Source of the DNA: Thermomicrobium sp. 4228-Ro | Lineage (GTDB): Bacteria; Chloroflexota; Chloroflexia; Thermomicrobiales; Thermomicrobiaceae | Reading direction: 5' to 3' | Length of the DNA: 64,000 nucleotides | NCBI RefSeq assembly: GCF_026241205.1 | Contig: NZ_JAPFQM010000001.1 | Coordinates: forward strand, 1,302,001-1,366,000 | Shown here: in pieces, positions 19,208-28,030 of the stretch | Numbering within the stretch: position 1 is the first letter of the stretch | Layout of the letters: every line of letters begins with the position of its first letter | Program-made: the position numbers and the translations under genes | The notes under the pieces: model-generated | Told to the model about the DNA's origin: nothing | Seen by the model: the letters and a program-made list of their open reading frames with translations, nothing else | The model's database searches: none

Positions 19208-20566
19208 ATGCCGATGATCCGGAAAGTCCTGATCGCCAACCGTGGTGAGATCGCCCTGCGCGTCCTGCGTGCCTGCTGGGAACTCGGTATTCCGGCCGTG
19301 GTCGCTTACTCCGAAGCGGACCGTGACTCGTTGCCGGTGCGCCTGGCCGATCAGACGATCTGCATCGGGCCGGCACCAGCTGACCGGAGCTATAACAACA
19401 TTCCCGCGATCATCAGCGCTGCGGTCGTGACCGGGTGCGATGCGATCCATCCCGGATACGGGTTCCTGGCGGAGAACGCGCTCCTGGCCGAGATCTGCGA
19501 GGAGTGCGGGATTACCTTCATCGGGCCGCGCCCGGCGACGCTCCGGGCCCTCGGGGACAAGGCCGAAGCGCGGAAACTGATGCAGCGTGCCGGACTCCCG
19601 ATCGTTCCCGGCAGCGAGGATCCGGTGCGCGATGTCAGCGAGGCGCGCCGGGTCGCCCGCCAGCTGGGCTATCCGCTCCTCGTCAAGGCGGCGGCCGGTG
19701 GTGGCGGGCGCGGTATGCGGATCGTGCGCGACGAGCGGGAACTCGCCACTGCCCTCCAGGTTGCGCAACAGGAAGCGCAAGCGGCGTTCGGTGATCCCTC
19801 GGTCTATCTCGAGCGGTACCTCGAGCGACCGCGACACGTCGAAGTGCAGATTCTGGCCGACCAGTACAGGAATGTCTATGCCGTCGGCGAGCGTGATTGC
19901 TCTATCCAGCGTCGGTACCAGAAGCTGATCGAGGAGGCACCGGCACCCGAACTCTCCCCGAAGCTCCGCCGTGCACTGCACGAGGCAGCGGTCCGCGGCG
20001 CGCGCGCTGTCGGCTACGTCGGTGCGGGAACGTTCGAATTTCTCCTCGACCAGGAAGGGCGTTTCTACTTCACGGAAGCGAACGCTCGGATCCAAGTCGA
20101 ACATCCAGTCACCGAGGTCGTGACCGGACTGGATCTGGTGCAGTGGCAACTCGCGATCGCTGCTGGCGAGGTGCTCAGCCTCCACGAGCGTGAGCTCGTG
20201 CCGCATGGACATGCGATCGAGGTGCGTATCACTGCAGAGGATCCTGACCGCGATTTCGCTCCCAGGGCTGGGAAAATCGAGGAACTGATCTGGCCCGGTG
20301 GGCCGGGGATCCGCGTCGATTCCCATGCCTTCAGTGGTTATGTTGTCCCGCCGCACTATGACTCGCTCCTCGGCAAGGTGATCGCCTGGGGAGTCGACCG
20401 CACGCAGGCGATCGAACGGCTCGATCGAGCGCTTCGGGAAACGATCGTCCGTGGCGTGCCCACGCCGATTCCCGTTCTGCGGCGCATCCTCCAGCATCCC
20501 GATTTTCGGGCTGCGCGCCACAGCACGACGTTCCTGGCCGAGTTCCTGTCCAGCCAGCACTCTTGA
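19208..20566 (+). CDS. accC: Biotin carboxylase subunit of acetyl-CoA carboxylase
   Basis: 452-residue ATP-grasp enzyme that carboxylates biotin on BCCP, feeding malonyl-CoA to FabD. Seen: HPGYGFLAEN (81-90), the glycine-rich loop GGGGRGMR (164-171), and ARIQVEHPVTE in the active site. It begins on the base after the fabG stop; a second ATG two codons in is possible. No accB is adjacent, so BCCP and the carboxyltransferase are encoded elsewhere. It could instead serve another biotin enzyme (propionyl-CoA carboxylase), but the fab context favours acetyl-CoA carboxylase. Confidence 0.9.
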   Translation: MPMIRKVLIANRGEIALRVLRACWELGIPAVVAYSEADRDSLPVRLADQTICIGPAPADRSYNNIPAIISAAVVTGCDAIHPGYGFLAENALLAEICEECGITFIGPRPATLRALGDKAEARKLMQRAGLPIVPGSEDPVRDVSEARRVARQLGYPLLVKAAAGGGGRGMRIVRDERELATALQVAQQEAQAAFGDPSVYLERYLERPRHVEVQILADQYRNVYAVGERDCSIQRRYQKLIEEAPAPELSPKLRRALHEAAVRGARAVGYVGAGTFEFLLDQEGRFYFTEANARIQVEHPVTEVVTGLDLVQWQLAIAAGEVLSLHERELVPHGHAIEVRITAEDPDRDFAPRAGKIEELIWPGGPGIRVDSHAFSGYVVPPHYDSLLGKVIAWGVDRTQAIERLDRALRETIVRGVPTPIPVLRRILQHPDFRAARHSTTFLAEFLSSQHS

Positions 20567-20726
20567 CCGCGGGTACAATCGGTGTGCGGGCTACAGCCGT
20601 AGCACCGCTCCAGCAGACGGCTCCTCACGCCGGGAGGATCCGGAAATGGTCACGATCGCCTCGTCCACAACCGAAGTTCGCCGGCGGACGACCGGCCAGC
20701 GGCGGGGGAGCCGGGAGGAACGGACG

Positions 20727-21152
20727 ATGACGCTCGCTCGCATCCGTCGCCAGGCGCGGATCCTGGCGCTCCAGATTCTGTACGAAGTCGATGTCGCCGG
20801 GCACCGGCTGGACGACGTGCTCGAACGCTACCGCTCGGAGGCGCAGATCCCACAGCCAGTACGCCGCTATGCCGAGCGCCTCGTCACCGGAGTCCGAGCC
20901 GACCTCGAACGGATCGATCGGATGATCGGCGAAGCAGCACCGGCGTTCCCGGTCGAGCAGCTTCCGCCGGTCGATCGGAACATCCTGCGTATCGCGATCT
21001 ACGAGCTCTTGCACGAACCGGACGTCCCGCTGAAGGCCGCGATCAACGAAGCAGTCGAGATCGCCAAGCAGTACGGGGGTGAGAGTTCCGGCCGCTTCGT
21101 CAACGGGGTGCTCGGCACGATCGCGGCGAACCTCGCGTCTTCCGGAGGATAG
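20727..21152 (+). CDS. nusB: Transcription antitermination factor NusB
   Basis: NusB, with S10/NusE, binds boxA RNA in rRNA antitermination. From ATG 20727 the protein (141 aa) reads [20 protein letters not shown], the usual start, and contains [15 protein letters not shown] and [17 protein letters not shown]. An in-frame ATG at 20646 also has a strong ribosome-binding site (GGGAGGA) and would add 27 basic, low-complexity residues; both may be used. It sits between accC and acpP. Confidence 0.93.
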   Translation: MTLARIRRQARILALQILYEVDVAGHRLDDVLERYRSEAQIPQPVRRYAERLVTGVRADLERIDRMIGEAAPAFPVEQLPPVDRNILRIAIYELLHEPDVPLKAAINEAVEIAKQYGGESSGRFVNGVLGTIAANLASSGG

Positions 21153-21241
21153 GGGTAACCGGTGTCGGCCGGGCTGCGGCCATCGATGCTGCCGCCCGCA
21201 GTCCTTCGTCGACGAGGAGGTCGACTTCCCGTCACGCCTGC

Positions 21242-21270
21242 TTGCACAAGACGGGCGTCTCAGTCATACT
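21242..21270 (+). promoter_or_regulatory. Own promoter of acpP
   Basis: TTGCAC (21242-21247), 17-base spacer, CATACT (21265-21270), in the 176-base gap after nusB. Predicted start near 21277 leaves a 50-base leader. ACP is needed in large amounts, so an extra promoter makes sense. Confidence 0.6.
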
Positions 21271-21328
21271 ACCGGAGAACAGTGGATGCCCTCGGGGTGC
21301 AGGTTCGAACGCTGGGGAGGTGGTTCGC

Positions 21329-21577
21329 GTGTCCTCGTCATCGATTCTTGAGCGGGTGCAGGCCGTCGTCGCGGAGCAGCTCGGTGTCGATCCGAGCGAG
21401 GTGACGCTGGATGCCGAGTTCGTCAAGGATCTCAACGCCGATTCGCTCGACCTGGTCGAGCTGATCATGCAGCTCGAGGAGGAGTTCGGTATCGAGATCT
21501 CCGACGAAGAAGCAGCCAACATCGTCACGGTGCGCGACGCGATCAACTTCATCGAGGAGCATCTCAACAAGAAGTGA
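21329..21577 (+). CDS. acpP: Acyl carrier protein
   Basis: Small acidic protein (82 aa) that carries the growing acyl chain on 4'-phosphopantetheine attached to the serine of [12 protein letters not shown]. The acidic recognition helix ([16 protein letters not shown]) is typical. The GTG at 21329 has GGGGAGG eight bases upstream; the frame is open further upstream but overlaps the promoter region. Followed by a strong hairpin. fabF, usually next, is absent. Confidence 0.95.
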   Translation: MSSSSILERVQAVVAEQLGVDPSEVTLDAEFVKDLNADSLDLVELIMQLEEEFGIEISDEEAANIVTVRDAINFIEEHLNKK

Positions 21578-21601
21578 CGTCCTGGCGGCGGTACCCGAGG
21601 G

Positions 21602-21639
21602 CAGACGGGCGCGAGACTCGTCGTCTCTGCGCCCGTCTG
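21602..21639 (+). terminator. Terminator-like hairpin after acpP
   Basis: Sixteen paired bases: CAGACGGGCGC plus GAGAC on the left, GTCTC plus GCGCCCGTCTG on the right, five-base loop and one bulged T. Only two T follow, so termination may be partial or factor-aided. It separates the fatty-acid cluster from tatC. Confidence 0.7.
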
Positions 21640-21688
21640 TTACGCTTGTCGACGGGAACGAACTCGTCGCGCAGCAGCGAGGGAGACG

Positions 21689-22465
21689 ATGGTCAGCCTT
21701 CTCGATCGTGTTCGCGGGCAGTCCGCTCCACAGCCGAACGAGCCGGAGCCAGAACCGGAAGAGTTCTACAAGGAAATGACCCTCCAGGAGCATCTGGAGG
21801 AACTCCGGCAGCGGTTGATCATTTCTCTCCTGGCTGTCGCAGTCGGCTTCATCATCGGTCTCGCACTCGCCTTCCCGACCATGCGGCTCATCGTCCGCAT
21901 GTCGGGGATCGAACGGCTCTATTCCATCACGCCGACTGAATCGTTCATCACTTATACGAAGGTCGCGCTGTATCTCGGTGTCGGCTTCGCGATGCCGGTC
22001 ATCGTGTACGAGCTGGTGCGTTTCCTCGCGCCCGGTCTGACGCGCAAGGAACGACGCTATCTCTTCCGCGCGCTCCCCTTCGTCTCGATCATGTTCGTGT
22101 CCGGTGTAGCGTTCGCTTTCTTCGTCATCGTCCCGCGTGCACTCTCGTTCCTCTCGCACTTCGGCGCGAGCGTGTTCGAGGCGCAGTTCCGCGCCGAAGA
22201 AGTGATCTCGTTCTACATGACCTTGCTCTTGTGGGTCGGTGTCGTTTTCGAGCTTCCGGTCGTCATCTTCATCCTGGCCAAGCTCGGAGTCGTGACGGCG
22301 AAGCGGCTCGCCTCGCTCCGCAAGTTCGCGATCTTGATCATCGCGGTGGCAGCGGCGATCATCACGCCGACGCCCGATCCGTTCAACATGTTCCTGGTCG
22401 CTGCGCCGATGTACGTGCTCTACGAGCTCGGTGTGCTGCTCGCGCGCTTCGCGAAGCCGGTCTGA
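21689..22465 (+). CDS. tatC: Sec-independent protein translocase subunit TatC
   Basis: Six-helix inner-membrane protein (258 aa) that recognises twin-arginine signal peptides. The N-terminal amphipathic motif TLQEHLEELRQRL, the cytoplasmic loop with FLAPGLTRKERRY, and the TPTPDPFNM block are TatC hallmarks. A Glu/Pro-rich N-terminal tail (residues 12-27) is an extra. No tatA/tatB is adjacent. GAGGGAGACG precedes the ATG. A substrate candidate with an RR signal is encoded at 31751-33547. Confidence 0.95.
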   Translation: MVSLLDRVRGQSAPQPNEPEPEPEEFYKEMTLQEHLEELRQRLIISLLAVAVGFIIGLALAFPTMRLIVRMSGIERLYSITPTESFITYTKVALYLGVGFAMPVIVYELVRFLAPGLTRKERRYLFRALPFVSIMFVSGVAFAFFVIVPRALSFLSHFGASVFEAQFRAEEVISFYMTLLLWVGVVFELPVVIFILAKLGVVTAKRLASLRKFAILIIAVAAAIITPTPDPFNMFLVAAPMYVLYELGVLLARFAKPV

Positions 22466-22469
22466 GCCT

Positions 22470-24236
22470 TTATCCTTCGCTGAGGCCGAGTTCGCTCGGC
22501 GGGAGCGGTCGGACATGGAGCGTCCGCTCGTTCCGGTAGCGGACGAGACCAGGAGCCGCTCCAGGAATGCGCCGCACATCGCGCCGCCGTGTGGCGTCGA
22601 CGGCGACCCGCGTGCTCTCCCGTCCCTCGCTGTACCAGGCGGCGAGCGCAGCCGCTTTCTCGAGAATGCGCGGATCTTCCGGGCCAGCCCACTGGACGAT
22701 CACGTGCGATCCGGCGAGCCCGCGAGCGTGGAGCCAGGTGTCGTCGGGGCGGGCAACGGAAAACGTTATCCAGTCGTTCTCGCGGGCGTTCCGGCCCACG
22801 ATGATGCGGTCGCCTCGCTCCGTCCGCCAGATGCGGAGCTTGCGCTGACTACTCTTCTTGCGCGGTGAGGGCGTCGCTGTTCGTTCCCCGGCGAGCCCCA
22901 ATTCCTGCCGCAGCATTTCCAGTGTCTCAGCCGATTCTGCAACCGTCGCGAGGCCGCGCAATTGCTCGAGATACTCGAGTTCCAACCTGGTCGCTTCCAG
23001 GCGTGCCGGTACCTGTTCAGCGGCTGCTTTCGCCTTGCGGTAGCGCTCGAAGTACTCCTGGGCATTCTCCACCGGCGTCCGCTCCGGATCGAGCGGGATC
23101 TGCAGGCCATCGAAGACGAGTTCGCGCTGGCCCGGTTCGATCGTGCCGAGCGAGGCCAGGATCGCCTCGCCCATGAGGCGCCAGCGTTCTGCCTCGGCGG
23201 CGTGATCGTGCTCTTGCTCGAGCGCCCGGAGGCGCGCCTCGACCCGTGCACGTTCGCGCTCGATCGCCTCCAGCAGCCGTAGGCGACGCTGGAGATATCG
23301 GTCGGTGGTCGGCTCGGTCGCCTCGGCTCGTTCGGCGAAGAAGCGCTCGATCGCCTGCGATATCGTCAGGCAGGTTTCGACGTCGAGCCCTTGCAGATAG
23401 TGCAGGCGGATAGCTGCGAACGCCACCGGTTCACCGCTGCTCCAGTACACGGTTGGCTCGAAGACGTGGGTCTGCAGCGGCTCGAGCACGCTCGCGACCG
23501 CGGCGGCGAGTCGGGCAGGCCCGTCCGGCTGCTCGCGAACGTCGGCGACGGTCACGCCGGTGGCACCCAGGGCTCGAAACGTCGCTTCCCGCGCCATTTG
23601 TGGGCTGAATCCCGCGAGGTGCTGCACGAGGAGCGTGGGCAGCTCCGTGTCCGGCCGTGCTTCCAAGAGGAGCGACGCGACACTGTCGGCCGTCAGCTGG
23701 CGGGGATCACGCTTGAGCTGCGGTGGCGGGGGCTGGTAGGTGCGGCCTGGCAGCACCGGTCGCGCTGTGCTCATCGTCGGTGGAACGCGCTTCAACGCAT
23801 CCAGGATGCGGCCGTCCGCGGTGACCAGTATCGCGTTGCTGTGTCGTCCCATCAGTTCGACGATCAGTTCCGTCTCGACCGGGATCCGCTCGATGCCACC
23901 GCGGCGTTCTTCGACGAGCACGGTAGCGAACCGGAACCGGAGGATCCGTTCCAGCGGTACCTGCTCGACTCCCACGAGCCGCGCACCACGGACGTACTTG
24001 CGGAGCAGCAACAGGAACGGTGTCACCTGGTCGGGATCGCTGGCGGGCAGTGCACGGCTCAGAAAGAGCTTCGGTTCCTGTGGCCTCACGTCGATCACGA
24101 GTCCCCAGCGCTGGCCGACATACACTTCGAGGGCTGCCGCGAACGGTCCGGTCTGCACGACTTTCTGGACACGGCCGCCGACGAGCGTGCGCTGCAACTC
24201 GTCGACGAGAGCAGCGATCGTCAGCACGTCGAACAC
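22470..24236 (-). CDS. rqcH: Ribosome quality-control factor RqcH (NFACT family)
   Basis: 588 residues, normal length. Architecture: NFACT-N domain (1-190) with VELMGRHSNAILV, HhH region, a long coiled coil (about 320-455) and a C-terminal NFACT-R domain with RNARENDWITF and DTWLHARGLAGSHV. RqcH binds split 50S subunits holding peptidyl-tRNA and adds C-terminal alanine tails; older annotations call the family fibronectin-binding. Converges with tatC; gmk diverges upstream. Confidence 0.92.
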   Translation of the reverse strand: MFDVLTIAALVDELQRTLVGGRVQKVVQTGPFAAALEVYVGQRWGLVIDVRPQEPKLFLSRALPASDPDQVTPFLLLLRKYVRGARLVGVEQVPLERILRFRFATVLVEERRGGIERIPVETELIVELMGRHSNAILVTADGRILDALKRVPPTMSTARPVLPGRTYQPPPPQLKRDPRQLTADSVASLLLEARPDTELPTLLVQHLAGFSPQMAREATFRALGATGVTVADVREQPDGPARLAAAVASVLEPLQTHVFEPTVYWSSGEPVAFAAIRLHYLQGLDVETCLTISQAIERFFAERAEATEPTTDRYLQRRLRLLEAIERERARVEARLRALEQEHDHAAEAERWRLMGEAILASLGTIEPGQRELVFDGLQIPLDPERTPVENAQEYFERYRKAKAAAEQVPARLEATRLELEYLEQLRGLATVAESAETLEMLRQELGLAGERTATPSPRKKSSQRKLRIWRTERGDRIIVGRNARENDWITFSVARPDDTWLHARGLAGSHVIVQWAGPEDPRILEKAAALAAWYSEGRESTRVAVDATRRRDVRRIPGAAPGLVRYRNERTLHVRPLPPSELGLSEG

Positions 24237-24352
24237 GATTCTGCCTCCGTGCGTCTCGCGATCGAATCGCGCGAACTATGGCACAATGACCCTGGGTGGC
24301 GGGTACCGCCGCGCAGGGTGGGAGCAGCAGGCAAAACAGGAGGTCGGTGCCG

Positions 24353-25006
24353 GTGACGGACGATCTCGGGTTGAATACGCAAGCCGACGAACTGCTCGAA
24401 GAACTCCGGCAGCGTGTCCGCCCGAAGCTCATCGTCATCTCCGGCCCTTCCGGTGTCGGGAAGGACACCGTCATCGAGCGGATGCGCCAGGCGCACCCTG
24501 AGTTCTACTTCGCCGTCACCGCCACCACCCGACCGCGCCGGCCGGGCGAGATCGACGGTGTACATTACATTTTCATGACGCGCGAGGAGTTCCTCGCGGC
24601 CCGCGAGCGCGGCGAGTTCCTGGAATCGGCTGAGGTCTACGGTCACCTCTACGGTGTCCCGAAGGAGCGTGTGCGCCGGGCGCTCCGCAGCGGCAAGACC
24701 GTCGTCGTCAAGGTCGACGTCCAGGGAGCGGCCTCGATACGGCGCCTCGTGCCGCAAGCGATCCTCATCTTCCTCGCTCCACCGTCGATGGCCGAGTTGA
24801 TGCAGCGGCTGCGGAGTCGGAAGACCGACGATCCCGCGACCCTCATGGAACGGATCGCCACGGCGTCGCGCGAACTCGCGCGGGTCTACGAGTTCGACTA
24901 CGTGGTCTTCAACGAAACGGATCGCATCGACCAGACGCTCGCGACCATCGACGCAATCCTGCTCGCCGAGCAGAGCCGTGTCCATCAGGCCGAGATCGTC
25001 CTCTGA
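24353..25006 (+). CDS. gmk: Guanylate kinase
   Basis: Phosphorylates GMP to GDP with ATP. From GTG 24353 (GGAGG nine bases upstream) the protein has 217 aa, with P-loop GPSGVGKD (31-38; the more usual Ser after the Lys is Asp here), the GMP-binding block TTRPRRPGEIDGVHYIF, and VDVQGAASI. A GTG at 24296 is an upstream alternative without a better site. Some 15 extra residues precede the core fold. Next gene (def) converges. Confidence 0.94.
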   Translation: MTDDLGLNTQADELLEELRQRVRPKLIVISGPSGVGKDTVIERMRQAHPEFYFAVTATTRPRRPGEIDGVHYIFMTREEFLAARERGEFLESAEVYGHLYGVPKERVRRALRSGKTVVVKVDVQGAASIRRLVPQAILIFLAPPSMAELMQRLRSRKTDDPATLMERIATASRELARVYEFDYVVFNETDRIDQTLATIDAILLAEQSRVHQAEIVL

Positions 25007-25016
25007 CGCGGCGTTT

Positions 25017-25553
25017 TCACGACGCCGCGGCCTCGGCGGGCGGTGCCTCCTCGTCCGCTTCCTCAGGAATGTAGCGGAGAGTCGAGCGGTCCTCGATCCG
25101 ATCCACGAAGAGGATGCCGTCGAGATGGTCGATCTCGTGCTGGAGGACACGCGCGAGCAGGCCGCTGCCCTTGACCCGTACCTCCCGGCCGTCGAGGTCG
25201 AGCGCCTTCACCGTCACGTGCATGAAGCGCGGCACTTCGCCGTACCAGCCAGGAATGCTCAAGCAACCCTCGAGCCCGACCTGCCGACCGCTCGCACGTA
25301 CGATCTCGGGATTGATCAACGTGAGCTCGACGCCGGGATCGCCCTCCTCGACGTAATCAGGGGGGATCGATACCACGACGATCCGGCGCAGTACCCCGAT
25401 CTGCGGCGCTGCCAGCCCCAGCCCTCGGGCTTCCCGCACCGTATCCCACAAGTCGCGCGCCAGTCTCCGCACCTCTTCATCGACGGTGCGGATGCGCAAC
25501 GATTTCTGTCGGAGCCGCGGATCACCTTCGGTGATGATCGTCCGTACTGCCAT
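25017..25553 (-). CDS. def: Peptide deformylase
   Basis: Removes the formyl group from N-terminal methionine of new proteins. 178 aa from ATG 25553 with the three family motifs: GLGLAAPQIG (44-53), EGCLSIPG (95-102, metal ligand Cys97) and HEIDHLDG (139-146, ligands His139 and His143, catalytic Glu140). The acidic, alanine-rich C-terminal tail is unusual but probably disordered. Downstream of priA on the same strand. Confidence 0.95.
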   Translation of the reverse strand: MAVRTIITEGDPRLRQKSLRIRTVDEEVRRLARDLWDTVREARGLGLAAPQIGVLRRIVVVSIPPDYVEEGDPGVELTLINPEIVRASGRQVGLEGCLSIPGWYGEVPRFMHVTVKALDLDGREVRVKGSGLLARVLQHEIDHLDGILFVDRIEDRSTLRYIPEEADEEAPPAEAAAS

Positions 25554-25597
25554 CGTCCTCGAAACCCCACGCTCGTATCCGCAAAAAGTATAGCTGC

Positions 25598-28030
25598 TCA
25601 AAGCAGGCTGACGGGGTCGACGTCGACGAGCCAACCGCCGTGCAACGGTACCTCGGCGACGACTCGCGGACCGTCCGCGCCGCGCAGGAGGAGCTGCCAC
25701 TGGTAATAGCCACGGATACGGCTCACGAACGCTGGTGTCGGCCCGAGTACCTCGCAGTCCGTGTTTCCTCGTGCCTGCGCGCGTGCTTTCAAGCGTGCAG
25801 CCATCTCTTCAGCCGCCATCCGACCCGCGACTTCGTCCCGGTGACGAACCAGCAAGCGGACGAGACGCCGGAAGGGCGGGTAACCGTGTCGTTCGCGGAA
25901 GGCGAGTTCCTCCTCGTAGAACGTGTGGTAGTCTTGCTGGCTCGCAGCGCGGATCGCGTAGTGCTCAGGCGTGTACGTCTGGATCACGACGCGGCCGTGC
26001 GGGAGATGTCGCCCAGCTCGCCCGGCGACCTGGGTCAGCAGCTGGAACGTGCGCTCGGCGGCTCGATAGTCTGGCAAATAGATGCCGCTATCGGCGTGGA
26101 GGATCCCGACCACCGTCACGGCCGGAAAATCGAATCCTTTCGCGATCATCTGCGTGCCGACGACGATATCGATCTCGCGGCGGAGAACTGCTTGGAAGAG
26201 ACGCCGCGGATCGCTCCCGCGTCGTACCACGTCCTGGTCCCAGCGCAAGACTCGTGCGCTCGGAAACCGCAGCTGGGCTTCCCGCTCGACGCGCTGCGTC
26301 CCCGCGCCGTAATAGCTGAGCGTCGGATGCCCGCAGGCTGGGCAGGTGAGGCTCGGGAGTCGGCGGAGGTCGCAGCGGTGGCAGATGAGCTGGCGCCGGT
26401 CAGCATGGAAGACGAGCGGCACGTCGCACAGCGGACAGCGTTCGACGTGCCCGCAGGTGCGACATTGGACCAGCGTGGCCAACCCACGCCGGTTGATGAG
26501 GAGCAACGTTTGCTGGTTGGCCCGGAGTGCGCGTTCGATCGCCTCGACGAGCGCTCGGCTGAAGAGTCCCGGATTGCCGAGCTGGTGTTCGAGCCGCATG
26601 TCGACGACTTCGACCACCGGTAGACGGAGCGCGATCCGCTCGACTCGCCCAGCACTCCCGACCACGGCTGGCCCGACACGTTCGTGCAAGCGCACGACCC
26701 GGATTTCGCCGATCGATGCTCGATATGCCGTCGTGACATCCGGTGTCGCGCTCCCGAGGAGGGCGACCGCTCGGGCCAACTCGGCGAGTTTGAGAGCGAC
26801 AGCTCGGGCGTGATAGCGCGGGGCCGGCTCTTGCTGCTTGTAGGCCGCATCGTGCTCCTCGTCGATGACGACGAGACCGAGATCGCGGAACGGTGCGAAG
26901 AGGGCCGAGCGGGGCCCGACGACGATATCGGCGCGTCGCTCGTGGATCGCTTCCCAGCTCGCGGCACGCTCGGCCTCACGCAGTCCGCTGTGCAGGAGGA
27001 CGGTGCGGCCCGGGAACCGGGCTGCGACACGCTGGACGACCTGCGTTGCCAGCGCGATCTCCGGAACCAGAACGAGCGCTTGGCGCCCCCGGCGCAGGCA
27101 CTCGCCGATGGCACGAAGGTACAGTTCCGTCTTCCCGCTCCCGGTCACGCCGTGAACGAGGATCGGCCGCGGGCACGGCTCGTCGAAGGCCGACCGGATC
27201 GTCTCCCAGGAGCGTTGCTGCTCAGCAGAGAGGACCGGCGGACGATCGATCGGCCCGGACAGCGGAGCGAGAGCGCTCCGCGGCAGCTCCAGACACTCCA
27301 GCGCTCCGCGTTCGATCAACCGCTGGATCGTGCGGGGGGCGATCCCGAGTCGCCGAACGAGCGCCCGTGGGAGCAGCGCACCCTCGTGTTCCTGCGTCCA
27401 GTGGGCGATCCTTTCGTAGGCGGTACGGGCTTCCTCGTCCAGAAGCGCGACGCCCGGCCGTAGCTTGAGAAACTGTTCCTGCGCGACGCGTTGCACCGGG
27501 CGCACGACCGGAACCCGTTCGATGGCGCCAGCAGCGATCGCTCGCTCGACCACCGTCGTCAACGAGCGTCCGAGCATCCGGCGAGCTTGCTCGAGGGTCA
27601 GGGGGCCACGCTCCTGCAGGAGTTCGAGCAAGCGCCGCTGCAACGGCGAGAGCCGCGGGGGGATGCAGCCGGTCGGTCGCAACAGGTAGGTGACACGTTG
27701 GGTCAGGCGGGGCGGGAGAAAGAGTGCCACTGCCTCCCAGAGCGTGCAGAGCGTCTCCTGGACGAGCCATTCGGCGAGCGCCCACTGGACGGGGGTGAGC
27801 GCGAACCCTGGCTCGACGACTGCCACCAGTGGTCGAACCGCGAAAGCAGGCGGGTCGTCGTGGAGGCGTGCGACGACACCGAGCTGGACCTCGTCCCGCA
27901 GCGGTACCCAGACTGCCTGGTAGGGGCGTATGCTGCCGGCGAGCGATGCCGGTACGCTGTAGGTCAGGATCGGATACCGCTCGGTCGGATCGAGCTCGAG
28001 CACGACGTCGGCAAAGCGCTGTTCGCTCAC
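25598..28030 (-). CDS. priA: Primosomal protein N' (replication restart helicase PriA)
   Basis: 810 residues. N-terminal DNA-binding domain (1-105), winged helix, then a superfamily 2 helicase core: Walker A GVTGSGKTE, DEEH Walker B (VVIDEEHDAAYKQ), GSATPD motif. The zinc region follows with CRTCGHVERCPLC and two more Cys pairs (CHRC, CPAC). Motifs IVVGTQMIAKGFDFP and QVAGRAGR complete the helicase. PriA reloads the replisome at collapsed forks. GTG start at 28030 overlaps the stop of the upstream gene by four bases. Confidence 0.95.
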   Translation of the reverse strand: MSEQRFADVVLELDPTERYPILTYSVPASLAGSIRPYQAVWVPLRDEVQLGVVARLHDDPPAFAVRPLVAVVEPGFALTPVQWALAEWLVQETLCTLWEAVALFLPPRLTQRVTYLLRPTGCIPPRLSPLQRRLLELLQERGPLTLEQARRMLGRSLTTVVERAIAAGAIERVPVVRPVQRVAQEQFLKLRPGVALLDEEARTAYERIAHWTQEHEGALLPRALVRRLGIAPRTIQRLIERGALECLELPRSALAPLSGPIDRPPVLSAEQQRSWETIRSAFDEPCPRPILVHGVTGSGKTELYLRAIGECLRRGRQALVLVPEIALATQVVQRVAARFPGRTVLLHSGLREAERAASWEAIHERRADIVVGPRSALFAPFRDLGLVVIDEEHDAAYKQQEPAPRYHARAVALKLAELARAVALLGSATPDVTTAYRASIGEIRVVRLHERVGPAVVGSAGRVERIALRLPVVEVVDMRLEHQLGNPGLFSRALVEAIERALRANQQTLLLINRRGLATLVQCRTCGHVERCPLCDVPLVFHADRRQLICHRCDLRRLPSLTCPACGHPTLSYYGAGTQRVEREAQLRFPSARVLRWDQDVVRRGSDPRRLFQAVLRREIDIVVGTQMIAKGFDFPAVTVVGILHADSGIYLPDYRAAERTFQLLTQVAGRAGRHLPHGRVVIQTYTPEHYAIRAASQQDYHTFYEEELAFRERHGYPPFRRLVRLLVRHRDEVAGRMAAEEMAARLKARAQARGNTDCEVLGPTPAFVSRIRGYYQWQLLLRGADGPRVVAEVPLHGGWLVDVDPVSLL

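Noticed and set aside
21296-21320. tRNA-like T-arm GGTTCGAAC
   Set aside because: The flanking five-base arms do not pair and no acceptor stem, D-arm or anticodon arm can be drawn around it.
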